Shown: positions 52,989 to 62,773 of the stretch, in pieces
Layout of the letters: each line of letters begins with the position of its first letter
Numbering within the stretch: the first letter of the stretch is position 1
NCBI RefSeq assembly: GCF_022808935.1
Contig: NZ_JAKZFR010000008.1
Coordinates: 124,001 to 188,000 of the forward strand
DNA from: Geothrix sp. SG200
Lineage (GTDB): Bacteria; Acidobacteriota; Holophagae; Holophagales; Holophagaceae
Length of the DNA stretch: 64,000 nucleotides
Direction: 5' to 3'
The notes under the pieces: generated by a model
The model's database searches: none
What the model saw: only the letters and a program-made list of their open reading frames with translations
Told to the model about the DNA's origin: nothing
Made by a program: the position numbers and the translations under genes

Positions 52989-55900
52989 GTCCTTCCGAGC
53001 GGCTCCGCTCGGCCACCAGGTCCACGCCCAGGCGCTTGGCGGTGGCGTAGAGGGCCGGACGGGCCAGGCCCAGGGTCTCGGCGGCTTCGGCCACCCGGAA
53101 CCCGCAGGCCTGGAGGGTGTCCAGCAGGAGTCGCCGCTGGAAGGCCTGGGTGGCCTCCTCCCAGCTTCGCGCCTGGACGGCCGGTGCGCTCAACTCCGGC
53201 AGGTGCGCCGGTCTCAGTGTGCCGCCCTCGCAGCGGAGGAGGCCGCGCTCCAGTGCGTGCAGCAGCTCCCGCACGTTCCCCGCCCAGGGCAGGCGGGCCA
53301 GGGCCTGGGGCAGGCCGGGCGCCAGGGCGGGCACCGGCCGCCGGGCCGAGGCCGCCGCCTTCACCACCAGGCGGGGCAGCAGGAACGGGAACTCGTGGCG
53401 GCGGGCTGAGAGGGACGGCAGACGCAAAGTCGCGCCCTGGAGGCGATAGAGCAGGTCACGCCGGAAGGACTCCGCCGTGGCCAGGGCCTCGATGTCCCGA
53501 TGGGTGGCGGCGACGAAGCGCACGTCCACGCGGATGACCTGGTCCGAGCCCACCCGCCGGATCTCTCGTTCCTGGAGCACCCGCAGCAGCAGGGACTGGA
53601 GGCGTGGGGAGAGGTCCGCCACCTCGTCCAGGAACAGGGTCCCGCCCCGGGCGGCTTCGATGGCGCCGCGCCGGTCACGATCGGCCCCGGTGAAGGCGCC
53701 CTTCACGTGGCCGAAGAGCTCGGATTCCAGCAGGCCCTCGGCGAAGGCGGAGCAGTTCACAGCCACCAGGGGGCCCGAGCGGCCCGAGCGCCGGTGCAGC
53801 TCGCGGGCCGCCAGCTCCTTGCCCGTGCCCGTGGCCCCGAGGATCAGCACCGGCAGATCCGAGGCGGCCACGCGGTCCAGCTCCCGCAGCACCGAAGCCA
53901 TGGGTTCGCTGCCATCCGTGAGCAGCAGGCCGCCATCCTCCAGAGAGTCCAGGGGCCGGATCTCCTGAAGCCGGGCCAGCCAGGGGGCCAGGAGCAGGGG
54001 CTCCACCGGGGCCGCGGGGGCGGTTTCCGGCGCCTGGGCGAGCAGGATGCCACCCACGGGACAGCCGTCCCACCGCAAGGCGTGGCCTCGCCAGACCCAG
54101 CCGTCCTGCCGGAAGGGGGCAAGGCCGCCCTCCCGGGCCAGCCGGCCCAGGGCCCCTTCGGGAGGCGAATCGCCGGCGCCCAGCGTACGAACCTCGGCCC
54201 CGGCACCCCAGACCAGCCAGGTGGGGGTGGATCGCTGCGCCAGCCATCGATCCAGCACGGCTTCGGCGTCCTGGGCCGGAACGGCCTCCACTGGGGGCCA
54301 GAGGACCGCCAGGCGCTCCTGGTGGCGGGGCGCATGGGCGCGATCCGCGATGGCCTGGAGCGCCAGCAGATGCTCGGCCCGGCGGAGGTCCGGCCGCCGC
54401 TCCAGCACCTGCAGGCCCAGCTCCAGGCGCATGATCTGGGTGGGGCAGCCTCGCCAGGCCGCCCAGAAGGCCGGAGGATCACCGGTACCCCGGAAGAGCC
54501 GGTGGGCCTCCCAGCTGAGACGGGTCTCGGGATCCGCGCCCGCCGGGGGCGGATCCGTCAGCGGACCCAAAGCGGCTTCCAGGAATCGGGCGTAGGGGTG
54601 GGTCCGGACCTGGGGCAGGGCCTCCCGGACCAGATCCCAGCGCTCCCGATCCGCTCCGTGCAGGGCCAGGAGGCCCCAGGCCGCGGGAACCTCCGGATGC
54701 GCCGCCACCAGGCGGCGGATCCGCACCAGGGCCGCGTCCGGGTCGAGGTTCACGTCCGCGAGCTGGGCCTCCTCCAGGTCCTGCCAGGGCTGGGGAAGGG
54801 GTCCGCGCAGGGCGGCCCAGCGAGCGTGGGCAGGGAGGTCCGCCCACTTGAGGGCCAGGTGCGCGGCGTTGGAGGCGGCCCGCTCCGCCCAGCCTGGCGC
54901 CCCCAGCCGCAGGAAGTGGGCGTGGGCCAGGGTGAAGGCCCGCAGGGAGCCCTCTGGATCGCAGGCCGAGTCCGCCCGCAGGCCCTCGGCCATCCAGTGG
55001 AAGGGGTCGGCGCAGGGATGGGCCGAGGTGCCCCAGTCCGGGTAGCCCGGTGCCGGCGGGGCCGCCTCGCCGCCCCAGCGCATGCGGATCCGGTCCCAGG
55101 CGGGGTCGCCTGAGGGCGTGGGTGGCGCAGGCCGGTGGAGGGCTTCCTGGATGTCAGCCTCCAGGGCACTGCGCCAGCCCTTCGGCTGATCCTCGGTCAG
55201 CTCCAGGCGCAGGAAGGCCGTCAGGGACGCGTCCGGAAGCCCGCCGCCCGCGAGGTCGCCGGAAGCCAAGGGGGCGAGACCCGACGGGGAGGCGCCCGCG
55301 CCCCGGGCCCAGGCCCGCAGGCGGGGATCCAGCACAAGCCGTCCCGAGGCGAGCTCCGCCAGCCAGGGCGCACCGGGATGCGGGGCCAGTTCTTCGCAGG
55401 ACCCCTCGAGGGCCAGGGGGCCGGCCAAGGCCTGCAGGAGCGGCCAGGGCAGCGACGGATCCAGGGTGCCTTCCGGCAGCAGGCGTCCCTCGGCGTCCTG
55501 GCTCCGGAGCAGGAACATCCACCACTCCGGCGGCAGGGGGTGGAGGTCGGACGGCACCAGGATCTCCAGGAAGGGCGGGAGCACCAGGCGGCCGCCCTCT
55601 TCCACGGCCCCCAGGACCGCGATCCAGCGCAGGCGCTGGGACCGGTCGAGGAGGACGGATCCCGCCGCCATCCACGGGCCGCCATCTCCCTCCAGCAAGG
55701 CTTCCCAGGCCCAAGCAGACAGTTCGCTCTCCCGGGCGCCCCGCCGGTCCGCCGGTACGGCGGGGCTGCCGTGGCGCAGGAGGGCCACCCAGGCAGGGTC
55801 GGGGCGGGGGCCAAAGGCCGTGGGTGGCGCCGTCACCTGGGGACCGAAGGGGCGCCGGGCCTCCTGGGCGAGCCGGGGCCAGCGGCCCTCGCGCCCCCCC

Positions 55901-56013
55901 AGCATCCAGGCCTGGGCGATGGCGGCCAGGGCCCAGGCCGGGTCTCCCCAGCGCCGTCCCCGGTCCAGGCCCCAGGGGGCCTTCCAATGGCCCAGCCAGG
56001 AGGCCTTCAGCAC
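52945..56013 (-). CDS. Very large sigma-54 activator with about 690-residue helical N-terminal region
   Basis: 1022 aa from GTG 56013. The N-terminal 690 residues are Trp-, Leu- and Ala-rich and helical, with no recognisable domain; TPR/HEAT-like packing is possible. The AAA+ domain begins near residue 700 with Walker A GATGTGKE, GAFTGA, GTLFLDEVADL and PWAGNVRELLHALE; a Fis-type HTH follows (FRVAEAAETLGLARPALYATAKRLG). Typical activators are 450-500 aa. Overlaps the end of aroA by 7 nt and the end of mutL by 44 nt. The signal it responds to is unknown. Confidence 0.87.
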   Translation of the reverse strand: MLKASWLGHWKAPWGLDRGRRWGDPAWALAAIAQAWMLGGREGRWPRLAQEARRPFGPQVTAPPTAFGPRPDPAWVALLRHGSPAVPADRRGARESELSAWAWEALLEGDGGPWMAAGSVLLDRSQRLRWIAVLGAVEEGGRLVLPPFLEILVPSDLHPLPPEWWMFLLRSQDAEGRLLPEGTLDPSLPWPLLQALAGPLALEGSCEELAPHPGAPWLAELASGRLVLDPRLRAWARGAGASPSGLAPLASGDLAGGGLPDASLTAFLRLELTEDQPKGWRSALEADIQEALHRPAPPTPSGDPAWDRIRMRWGGEAAPPAPGYPDWGTSAHPCADPFHWMAEGLRADSACDPEGSLRAFTLAHAHFLRLGAPGWAERAASNAAHLALKWADLPAHARWAALRGPLPQPWQDLEEAQLADVNLDPDAALVRIRRLVAAHPEVPAAWGLLALHGADRERWDLVREALPQVRTHPYARFLEAALGPLTDPPPAGADPETRLSWEAHRLFRGTGDPPAFWAAWRGCPTQIMRLELGLQVLERRPDLRRAEHLLALQAIADRAHAPRHQERLAVLWPPVEAVPAQDAEAVLDRWLAQRSTPTWLVWGAGAEVRTLGAGDSPPEGALGRLAREGGLAPFRQDGWVWRGHALRWDGCPVGGILLAQAPETAPAAPVEPLLLAPWLARLQEIRPLDSLEDGGLLLTDGSEPMASVLRELDRVAASDLPVLILGATGTGKELAARELHRRSGRSGPLVAVNCSAFAEGLLESELFGHVKGAFTGADRDRRGAIEAARGGTLFLDEVADLSPRLQSLLLRVLQEREIRRVGSDQVIRVDVRFVAATHRDIEALATAESFRRDLLYRLQGATLRLPSLSARRHEFPFLLPRLVVKAAASARRPVPALAPGLPQALARLPWAGNVRELLHALERGLLRCEGGTLRPAHLPELSAPAVQARSWEEATQAFQRRLLLDTLQACGFRVAEAAETLGLARPALYATAKRLGVDLVAERSRSEGPTAAARSSAPDPRG

Positions 56014-57290
56014 CCCAGCATCCCGCGCCAGACCTCCCAGAAATCCGGGAAGGTCTTCGCCACACAGTGGGGATCCCGGACCTCGCCGCCGCAGTGCAGG
56101 CCGCCCACGGCGGCGGCGAAGGCCATGCGGTGATCGTTCCGGGGATCGAAGGGCGGCCGGGCTCCAGGTCGGGGACCGGGCCGGGGCCCAGGCTGGACGC
56201 GCAGGGTGTGATCGCCGATCACCTCGGCGCGGCCCCCCAGCCAGCGCACCAGCTCCGCCGAGGCGTCCAGGCGGTCGCACTCCTTGAGGGGAAGCGTGTG
56301 CAGTCCGCGCAGCTCCGAGGGACCCGGTGCCAGGGCCGCCAGGGCCGCCAGCACGGGGCCCAGGTCCGGGCAGTCCGTGAGATCCGCCTCCAACCCGCGC
56401 TGGAGCGGCCCTTCCAGTTCCAGATCCTGGGGCCCGGTCCAGCGGGCGCGGCATCCCGCGGCCTGGAGGATGGCCACCATGGCGCGGTCGCCCTGGGCGT
56501 CGTCGGGGTCCAGGGGCGCCAGGCGGAGGGTCCGGCCCGTGGCGGCGGCGGCGGCCAGGAAGGCGGCAGCGCCGCTCCAGTCGCCGGGCAGAACAAGGTC
56601 CTGCGGGACCAGGGCGCCGCCGGGGATGAGCCACTGCCCCGGTTCCAGCCGCGCTTCGCAGCCGAAGCGCCGAAGCCACTGGGTGGTGAGGGCCAGGTAG
56701 CTGGGGCTGGCCACCTCCATCCAGCGCAGGATCCCGCCGCCGGGCAGGGCCGCCGCGGCCAGGGCCAGCCCCGTGAGGAACTGGCTGCTGAGGCGGGCAT
56801 CCACCTCTAGGTCCAGGCGCTCCGGGGCGCTCGCCGCGGGGCGCAGCCAGGCGCCCTTCGCATTGGGTTCCCAGGCGGCGCCCAGGGCTTCCAGGGGGGC
56901 CAGCAGGGGCCCCAGGGGGCGCTCGAAGAGGCGGGGATCTCCCTCGAGCCGCACGGGGCCTTCGGCCTTCAGGGCCAGCCAGGGCAGGAGGAAGCGCAGG
57001 GTGGTGCCGGAGGCGCCGAGCCAGAGGGGGGCATCCGCGTGGGGGCGACGGCCCCCCTCGACGCGCCACAGGTCGCCGTCCTCCTGGATCTCCAGCCTGA
57101 GTCCCGCCAGGGCCCGCCGCATCCAGCGGGTGTCCTCGGCCTCCAATCCCCCGCGGAACCGGCTGGTGCCCGGCGCCAGCGCCGCGAGCAGGAGGGCCCG
57201 GTTGGTGACGGACTTCGATCCGGGCACCCGGACCGGGTGCAGCGCCGCTCCCCGGGGCAGGGAGGTGTCTTCAGGAAGTGACAGGAGCAT
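56007..57290 (-). CDS. aroA: 3-phosphoshikimate 1-carboxyvinyltransferase (EPSP synthase)
   Basis: 427 aa. Shikimate pathway step to chorismate. Family motifs: VPGSKSVTNRALLLAA, LGASGTTLRFLLP, a linker region with LPLKECDRLDA, DPRNDHRMAFA, and VAKTFPDFWEVW. A proline/arginine-rich repeat (PGPRPGPRPGARPP) occurs just before the DPRNDHR motif and is unusual for the family. Coupled to the large activator gene downstream. Confidence 0.95.
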   Translation of the reverse strand: MLLSLPEDTSLPRGAALHPVRVPGSKSVTNRALLLAALAPGTSRFRGGLEAEDTRWMRRALAGLRLEIQEDGDLWRVEGGRRPHADAPLWLGASGTTLRFLLPWLALKAEGPVRLEGDPRLFERPLGPLLAPLEALGAAWEPNAKGAWLRPAASAPERLDLEVDARLSSQFLTGLALAAAALPGGGILRWMEVASPSYLALTTQWLRRFGCEARLEPGQWLIPGGALVPQDLVLPGDWSGAAAFLAAAAATGRTLRLAPLDPDDAQGDRAMVAILQAAGCRARWTGPQDLELEGPLQRGLEADLTDCPDLGPVLAALAALAPGPSELRGLHTLPLKECDRLDASAELVRWLGGRAEVIGDHTLRVQPGPRPGPRPGARPPFDPRNDHRMAFAAAVGGLHCGGEVRDPHCVAKTFPDFWEVWRGMLGC

Positions 57291-57341
57291 ATGGCAGGGT
57301 GCCGCGCCCGGCCCCCCGCCGCAAGCCCATCGAAGGAGGGA

Positions 57342-57731
57342 TCAGCCGATGTTCTCGAAGATCGGCTTGGAGATGCGCTTGTTCGTCTCCTTGGTCCACT
57401 GGTAGGTGCCGTAGAAGTCGATGGTGCGCTTGTAGCGGAGGGTGATGGTGCAGGTACCGGCCTCGCCGCTGCCGCTCTTGACGACCCGGATGGCATTCTT
57501 GTCCGTCAGCACCTCTGGGATCTGCAGTTCCCGGGCCTTATCCCGGACTTCCCGCTCGACGGTCTCGATGGGCTTCTTGGCGGCACTGCTGGCGATGAAG
57601 TCGCAGGCGTCCACCAGTTCGCTGTCGCTGTAGTAGACCGGAACGGCCTTGTAGCCGGCGGCGGCCAGGGTGCCGAACACGAGCAGGGAGACGATGCAGC
57701 CGATCTTGCCTTCGCCGCGCTGACGCTTCAT
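57342..57731 (-). CDS. Small single-TM protein, DUF4845-like
   Basis: 129 aa. One N-terminal transmembrane segment (KIGCIVSLLVFGTLAAAGYKAVPVY) and a periplasmic domain of about 95 residues. Resembles DUF4845-type proteins of unknown function, but this is tentative. GGAGGAA precedes ATG 57731. Confidence 0.6.
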   Translation of the reverse strand: MKRQRGEGKIGCIVSLLVFGTLAAAGYKAVPVYYSDSELVDACDFIASSAAKKPIETVEREVRDKARELQIPEVLTDKNAIRVVKSGSGEAGTCTITLRYKRTIDFYGTYQWTKETNKRISKPIFENIG

Positions 57732-57744
57732 GGGTTCCTCCAAA

Positions 57745-59781
57745 CTACTTCAGGTCTTCAAGGGCCTGTCGGGCCAGGGGGGCGACCAGGGGGCCATCGG
57801 GGCCGAGCAGGGTTGCCTGAGGATACTTCAGTGCCTGCCGGAATGCCTGCGTTGCTTCGGCCTGGTAGGCGCTGCCCAGGCGGAGGAAGCACCGGCCTGT
57901 GTGGTAGTCGAGGGTGCCCTGGCTCACGCCGCTCGTGGTGCCGAGCCGGGCGTCCCGCAGGAGCTCGATGGCCTTGTCATACCGCCGGAAGTGCATGAGG
58001 CCCAGGCCGAGGTTCATCCGGATGAGGTTCGCCTCGTCCCCCGCCTTCGCCCCAGCGTAGTCCAGCCGCAGGCGGGCCAGGACGGCCGGGTAGCAGAGGG
58101 CCGGGGAGCCCAGGGGAAGCTCCAAGGCCTCGTCCTGGACCGGAAGGCTCACGGGGGAACCCCCCTGGCTGAGGGTCACGGACCCCTTCGCGGAAGCCAG
58201 CACCTGGCGCAGGGCCTGGACCGATGCCACGGGTTTGCCGTTGGCCAGGGTGAGGGCCCTGCCGACCTGGATGCCCGCTTTCTGATCGGCCTCGGAGGCG
58301 GACAGGACCCAGGGGCCCGGCTCTCCGGGGAGATCGAGGAGGGACAGGCCCAGACCGGGCTCATGAAGCGGGGGCATGGCGTTGAGACGGGCCACGAGGG
58401 GCCCCAGGGGATCCTCCTCCAGGGGCTTCACCAGCAGCCGCTCCTCCTCGCCCTCGAGGGTCGAGATCCGAAGCTCCACCTGGTGGACCACCTTCCCCGG
58501 CATCGGAATGGCGGAGAGGATGAGTTCAGCCTCCCGCGAGGCCCTCACCCGCGCCAGGGCCTCCTGGGGTGTCTCGCCAGGATGGGCGGGCAGGTAGGCC
58601 ACCTGCTGAAGGCGTTCGCCAAGGCCCTCCAGCTGCGACAGGAGCCGGGCCCGGCCGGTGAATTCCAGGTCTCCCTCCAGGCCCAGGAAGGCGAGGCGCG
58701 GCTTCGGCCGGGCCTCCACCGCGAGGGCCTTGCCCTCCTCCACGGTGATGCGCCGGTAGAAGCCACCGGCCGGGAAGCGGACGAGCAGATCATAGGAACC
58801 TGAGCAGACCGGCAGCTGTGCCACGGGCAGGGGGCCTTGGCTCTGGCCGGAGAGGAAGAGCTCGCCGCCGGGCCAGGCGGATTGGACGGATAGGATGCCT
58901 TTGGAAGGGTCCAGGCGGATGGGCTCCAGGATGTGGTCGGCGAAGGGGGTGGCCAGATCCGCCTGCATCTCGAGCACCTTGGTCCGGTGGCAGGGAGCCC
59001 GCAGCTCCAGCTGGTGCTTGCCCGGGGCCAGCTCGCCGATGATGAAGGGCTCGGAGACCTCCTCCGGGCGCAGGCCCAGGGGCGCCACCAGGGGGGCGGC
59101 ATCCGGGCCCGCCTGGCCTTTGGCATGGCCCAGGCTGCGGCCGTCCAGAAGCACCTCCGCACCGCTCGGCCGCACGTACAGGGCCACGGTGGAGGAGATG
59201 CGCGTGAGCTTGAAGTCCGCGGACTTGGCGTCCCCGGAGACGAGGTCGAGGATCAGGTCGACGGGCGCATAGCCCGGGCGACTGTAGGTCAGCTTGTGCG
59301 AGCCGAAGGGGAGGAAGCGACGGGCCTGGGGAGACCCCGGACGGCCGTCCACGATCAAAGTCCCCCCTTCGGGTGCGTAGCTGAGCCGCACGGGGGCGTA
59401 GTTCTCCGCCCTCAGACGGTCGAAGAGGGCCATCAGGCGCTGGGAAGTGAGGGTCCGATCCACCTCGAAGTCCGGGTTCAGGTCGATGAGCGCCTGGAGG
59501 CGGGCCTGGGCCCGGGGCTTGGTCTGGGGGCTGCGGTCGTCCAGCACCGCCAGCCAGTTGTAGCTTTCGCAGAGCACCTGGGCCCAGGTGGGATCAAGGG
59601 CGGCGGCCTTGGGCGACAGGGATGCGACCACCTGCTCGAAGCGGGTCGTGGCGCCCTCGCGATCTCCCTGGGTGGCCCAGAGGGCCTTGGCCTGGAGGAA
59701 GGTGTCCTTGAGGGCCGCATCCTGGGCGCCGAGGCCCAGGCTCAGCAGGAAGACAAAGGGGAGGAGTCGGCGCAGGCGCAT
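57745..59781 (-). CDS. Secreted PEGA-domain protein with TPR regions
   Basis: 678 aa. Signal peptide MRLRRLLPFVFLLSLGLG; N-terminal TPR-like helices; PEGA-type beta domains (RLSYAPEGGTLIVDGRPGS, VALYVRPSGAEVLLDGRSLG, LSVQSAWPGGELFLSGQSQG); and a C-terminal TPR-like helical region with PDZ-like ADQKAGIQVGRALTLANG. Probably periplasmic or surface-associated. It starts 1 nt after the stop of the next gene on the same strand, so they are co-transcribed. Confidence 0.75.
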   Translation of the reverse strand: MRLRRLLPFVFLLSLGLGAQDAALKDTFLQAKALWATQGDREGATTRFEQVVASLSPKAAALDPTWAQVLCESYNWLAVLDDRSPQTKPRAQARLQALIDLNPDFEVDRTLTSQRLMALFDRLRAENYAPVRLSYAPEGGTLIVDGRPGSPQARRFLPFGSHKLTYSRPGYAPVDLILDLVSGDAKSADFKLTRISSTVALYVRPSGAEVLLDGRSLGHAKGQAGPDAAPLVAPLGLRPEEVSEPFIIGELAPGKHQLELRAPCHRTKVLEMQADLATPFADHILEPIRLDPSKGILSVQSAWPGGELFLSGQSQGPLPVAQLPVCSGSYDLLVRFPAGGFYRRITVEEGKALAVEARPKPRLAFLGLEGDLEFTGRARLLSQLEGLGERLQQVAYLPAHPGETPQEALARVRASREAELILSAIPMPGKVVHQVELRISTLEGEEERLLVKPLEEDPLGPLVARLNAMPPLHEPGLGLSLLDLPGEPGPWVLSASEADQKAGIQVGRALTLANGKPVASVQALRQVLASAKGSVTLSQGGSPVSLPVQDEALELPLGSPALCYPAVLARLRLDYAGAKAGDEANLIRMNLGLGLMHFRRYDKAIELLRDARLGTTSGVSQGTLDYHTGRCFLRLGSAYQAEATQAFRQALKYPQATLLGPDGPLVAPLARQALEDLK

Positions 59782-59782
59782 G

Positions 59783-61273
59783 TCAGTTCAACCGGTACAG
59801 GAGGTCGTTGCGGCGGTCGCAGAGGATGAGGCCGCCGGAGCGGTCCAGGGCGAGCGACGTGATGCGGCCGCTGATGCCCAGGCTCTTGAAGGTGGCCTGG
59901 CGAAGCACCGCGCCATGGGGATCGAGGACCAGGACGCCCTCCCCGAAGTCGCCGCCATCCACCAGGACCGCCACCTGCCCTGCCCCATCCGAGGCCAGGG
60001 CGATCACGTTCCGGAAGGGGGCCGGGAGATCCTTGCCGTAGGGGACCACCACGCGCGGCTGGCCATCGGCATCCAGGAAGAGCAGCTTGCGATCCGCGTC
60101 CGAGGCGATGGCCATGCCGCCCGTGGGCAGGGTGGTCAGGGCGTTGGCGGTGGGGGAGGCCACGGTGCGGGAGGTGCCATCCAGGTTGAAGACGGTCAGG
60201 GCCGGGGTTTTCGCATCCGCCACCCAGAGCGACCCCCAGCGGTCCAGGGCGGCCCCGCTGGGAGCGCCGAGGTTGTTCAGCGGCATGGGGGCCGCCTGCT
60301 CCCGCGCGAGGCTGCCCTTGGAAAGAAGCCAGACCTCGCCGGTGGGCGAGACGACCATGGCCTTGGCTCCGGCTGCGGCAGGACCGGTGGGGGCCAACTC
60401 ACCCCCGTGGAGCCGGAAGGCATGGTCCAGGTCGTTCTGGTAGATCAGGAGATCCCCGTCCGGTGCGGTGGCCAGGAGGATCGGCGTCCGCAGCCACTTC
60501 ACCCGCCCTGCGGGCCAGGATCCTTCGTTGGTCAGGGGCGGCTTCTGGAGCCGATGCCTCACCCTCACGGTCGTGCGCCAGGCGGCTTCCTCCGCTTCGG
60601 GCGTGTGGGGGGCCAGGGTTCGCAGCCGCTGGAGCATCCGGAGGCAGCCCGGCAGATCGTCCAGGAGGTCCATGGTCTCCGCGGCCTCCAGCATGGCCCG
60701 GGGGGCCATGGCGGCGTCCGGATGAAGGCGGAAGGCCTCCACGAAGCATTGGAGGGCCCGGCCCCACTGCCCCTGGTCCCGCCAGGCGCGGCCCAGCCGG
60801 AACCGGGCCTCGGGCACGGCCGGGGACTCCGGGAAGAGGTCGATGACGCGGTTGAACTCGGCCATGGCGTCCTTGAGCTCCGCCGGGCGGCGGGCCTGCC
60901 GGGCGAGCAGGGTCCCCCTCAGCAGCAGGCCTTCCGCGGCTTCGGGGGTCCGGATGTGGTCGGCCTTGAGCCGGTCCAGGAAGGGCATGGCGGCCTCGGG
61001 CTTGTGGTTCACCTCCACCTGGAGCCGGGCAAGCCCCAGGAGGGCTCGCGGGGCGAACACGCTTCCAGGGGCGGACTGGAGCAGCTGGCCCCAGGTGTCC
61101 GCGGCCTCCTGGTAGGCCTTGGCCGCGTAGGCGCGTTCGCCGCTCTGGTACAGGCGTTCGGCCAAGTCGGCTCCCTGGGCTCGCCCGGCCACCTGGACCA
61201 GGACCAGGAGGGCGCAGAGCAGGGCGACCGGGACGCGGGACCAGACGCGGGACCTGGAGGGGACGGGCAGCAT
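59783..61273 (-). CDS. Secreted TPR plus NHL-repeat protein
   Basis: 496 aa. Signal peptide (PVALLCALLVLVQVAGRAQG), TPR units in the first half (YQSGERAYAAKAYQEAADTWGQLL; EFNRVIDLFPESPAVPEARFRLGRAW), and a C-terminal propeller of NHL/SMP-type repeats (SGAALDRWGSLWVADA, NVIALASDGAGQVAVLVDGG, ITSLALDRSGGLILCDR). ATG 61273 has GAGG upstream; ATG 61300 is an alternative. First gene of a pair with the PEGA protein. Function unknown. Confidence 0.75.
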   Translation of the reverse strand: MLPVPSRSRVWSRVPVALLCALLVLVQVAGRAQGADLAERLYQSGERAYAAKAYQEAADTWGQLLQSAPGSVFAPRALLGLARLQVEVNHKPEAAMPFLDRLKADHIRTPEAAEGLLLRGTLLARQARRPAELKDAMAEFNRVIDLFPESPAVPEARFRLGRAWRDQGQWGRALQCFVEAFRLHPDAAMAPRAMLEAAETMDLLDDLPGCLRMLQRLRTLAPHTPEAEEAAWRTTVRVRHRLQKPPLTNEGSWPAGRVKWLRTPILLATAPDGDLLIYQNDLDHAFRLHGGELAPTGPAAAGAKAMVVSPTGEVWLLSKGSLAREQAAPMPLNNLGAPSGAALDRWGSLWVADAKTPALTVFNLDGTSRTVASPTANALTTLPTGGMAIASDADRKLLFLDADGQPRVVVPYGKDLPAPFRNVIALASDGAGQVAVLVDGGDFGEGVLVLDPHGAVLRQATFKSLGISGRITSLALDRSGGLILCDRRNDLLYRLN

Positions 61274-61362
61274 GGAAGCCTCGGGACAGAGGAAAAGCAT
61301 AGCCGCGACCCGGGATCCGGTCCGGGGCCAACCGGTGGCGCCGTTGGAGCCCCGGCGGCCAC

Positions 61363-61380
61363 GGGGAGGTGCTAGCGTCT
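61363..61380 (+). promoter_or_regulatory. Second copy of the 18-nt mutL-type motif
   Basis: GGGGAGGTGCTAGCGTCT, identical to the sequence before mutL and also ending 5 nt before the ATG. See the mutL entry. Confidence 0.4.
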
Positions 61381-61385
61381 TGGGT

Positions 61386-62066
61386 ATGCGTGCCGCGATC
61401 TTCGCCCTCCTGGCCGTCTGCCTCCAGGCCCAGCCGCCGGCCTTCCTGGCCCAGCTCCCCCCGGCGGCCCAGGCCGAGGCCCTGGACATCATCGATCGGG
61501 CCGATTTCATCTTCGAGACCCAGACCCAACCCAAGCATGTGCGGCTGGCGAGCATGGAGAAGCTCTTCGACCACCCCCGGCTGGCCTCGGCCATGTGGCG
61601 GCACTGCCAGTTCGTGCCCGGCTTCTACGCCTTCATCCATCCAGACGGGTCCTGGAGCATCGATGACGCGCATGGGCTGAAGGGCACGCTCCGCCTGGTG
61701 TACCGGCGACCTGGGCATCGGGTCTACCTCGTGGAGGGCGTGGCCGAGAAAGGCCGTCTGAAGACACCCTTCGCCGTGAAGGCGAAGATGCTCACCTCGT
61801 ACCGCTACTGGGAGGGGAAGAACGGCTTCGAGACCCACCTCCAGACCTGGACGGCTTTGGACTCCGCCCTGCTGGGGGCCATCGCCCGACCCTTCAGGGG
61901 CTACATCAAGCACCGGCAGGATGAGTTCATCGCCTACATCAACGGGAACGTCGCCACCTTCGGCGAGTTCGCCGACCTGAGCCCCCAGGACTTCCACGGC
62001 CCCCTCAAGCGGGACGGCGATGCCATCGCCCTCCGCGAGTTCGAGACCCTGTTCCTGAGGAAGTGA
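61386..62066 (+). CDS. Secreted protein of unknown function
   Basis: 226 aa. Signal peptide MRAAIFALLAVCLQAQ; the mature part is a compact alpha/beta domain with SYRYWEGKNGFETHLQTWTAL and IKHRQDEFIAYINGN. No family recognised. Its stop overlaps the next ATG (TGATG), so it is translationally coupled to the membrane protein downstream. Confidence 0.75.
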   Translation: MRAAIFALLAVCLQAQPPAFLAQLPPAAQAEALDIIDRADFIFETQTQPKHVRLASMEKLFDHPRLASAMWRHCQFVPGFYAFIHPDGSWSIDDAHGLKGTLRLVYRRPGHRVYLVEGVAEKGRLKTPFAVKAKMLTSYRYWEGKNGFETHLQTWTALDSALLGAIARPFRGYIKHRQDEFIAYINGNVATFGEFADLSPQDFHGPLKRDGDAIALREFETLFLRK

Positions 62067-62773
62067 TGGGGGTTCCCTTCACGGAGGCGATCGGGGGTCC
62101 TTTTCGGACTCTCTTCCGGGCTTTGGTCCGACCCTCCGAGGCGTTCACCGATCCGCCGCCCACCCTTGGCCGGGCCCTGGCCCGGATGCTGGCGGTGTGG
62201 GTGCCGCTGTCCCTGGCCAACACCGGCCTGACGGTCTGGCGAGCGCTCGAGTCCTATGATCAGCTTCGGCGCAGCGCCCCGCCAACCTGGCTGGAGCAGG
62301 CCCTGGGCGCCGATCCGGACGTGCTGCGGGAACTGCTCCGGTCCCTCCCGCCCTCACCGGCATTCGGCCACGTCTGGCCCTGGCTGCTGCTGGTCGTGCC
62401 CCTGGGCGTGCTGGGGACCTGGATCCATGACGCCGTCTGGGACCACGCCGGGCTGTGGCTGGTGGGGGGGCTGAAGGCGAAGCGCGGCTTCCGGGCCACC
62501 CTGGTGGCCGAGGCCGAGGCCCTGCGCATTACGGCCCTGGGCACGCTGATCGGCCTGCTGGGCTTCCTGCCCGTCTTCGGCCCACTGCTGTTCCTCCCGC
62601 TGCTGGCCCTGGATGGCTACCTGTGGCTCTTCCGCGGCTTCGCCCTGGGGGCCAGGCACGGCTGTGGCGTCTGGCGGGGAATGGCCGCCACCGTGGTCCA
62701 TGCCGCCCTGCTGGGAACCTGTGCGCTCGGCTTGGCGGTGGTCCTGCTGGCGATGCTGCGGGTGGGCCCGTGA
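62066..62773 (+). CDS. YIP1-like multi-TM membrane protein
   Basis: 235 aa. About five hydrophobic segments; RTLFRALVRPSEAFTDPPPTLGRALARML at the N terminus resembles YIP1-family proteins. Function unknown. An in-frame GTG at 62063 is one codon upstream. Overlaps the next gene by 4 nt (GTGA). Confidence 0.68.
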   Translation: MGVPFTEAIGGPFRTLFRALVRPSEAFTDPPPTLGRALARMLAVWVPLSLANTGLTVWRALESYDQLRRSAPPTWLEQALGADPDVLRELLRSLPPSPAFGHVWPWLLLVVPLGVLGTWIHDAVWDHAGLWLVGGLKAKRGFRATLVAEAEALRITALGTLIGLLGFLPVFGPLLFLPLLALDGYLWLFRGFALGARHGCGVWRGMAATVVHAALLGTCALGLAVVLLAMLRVGP

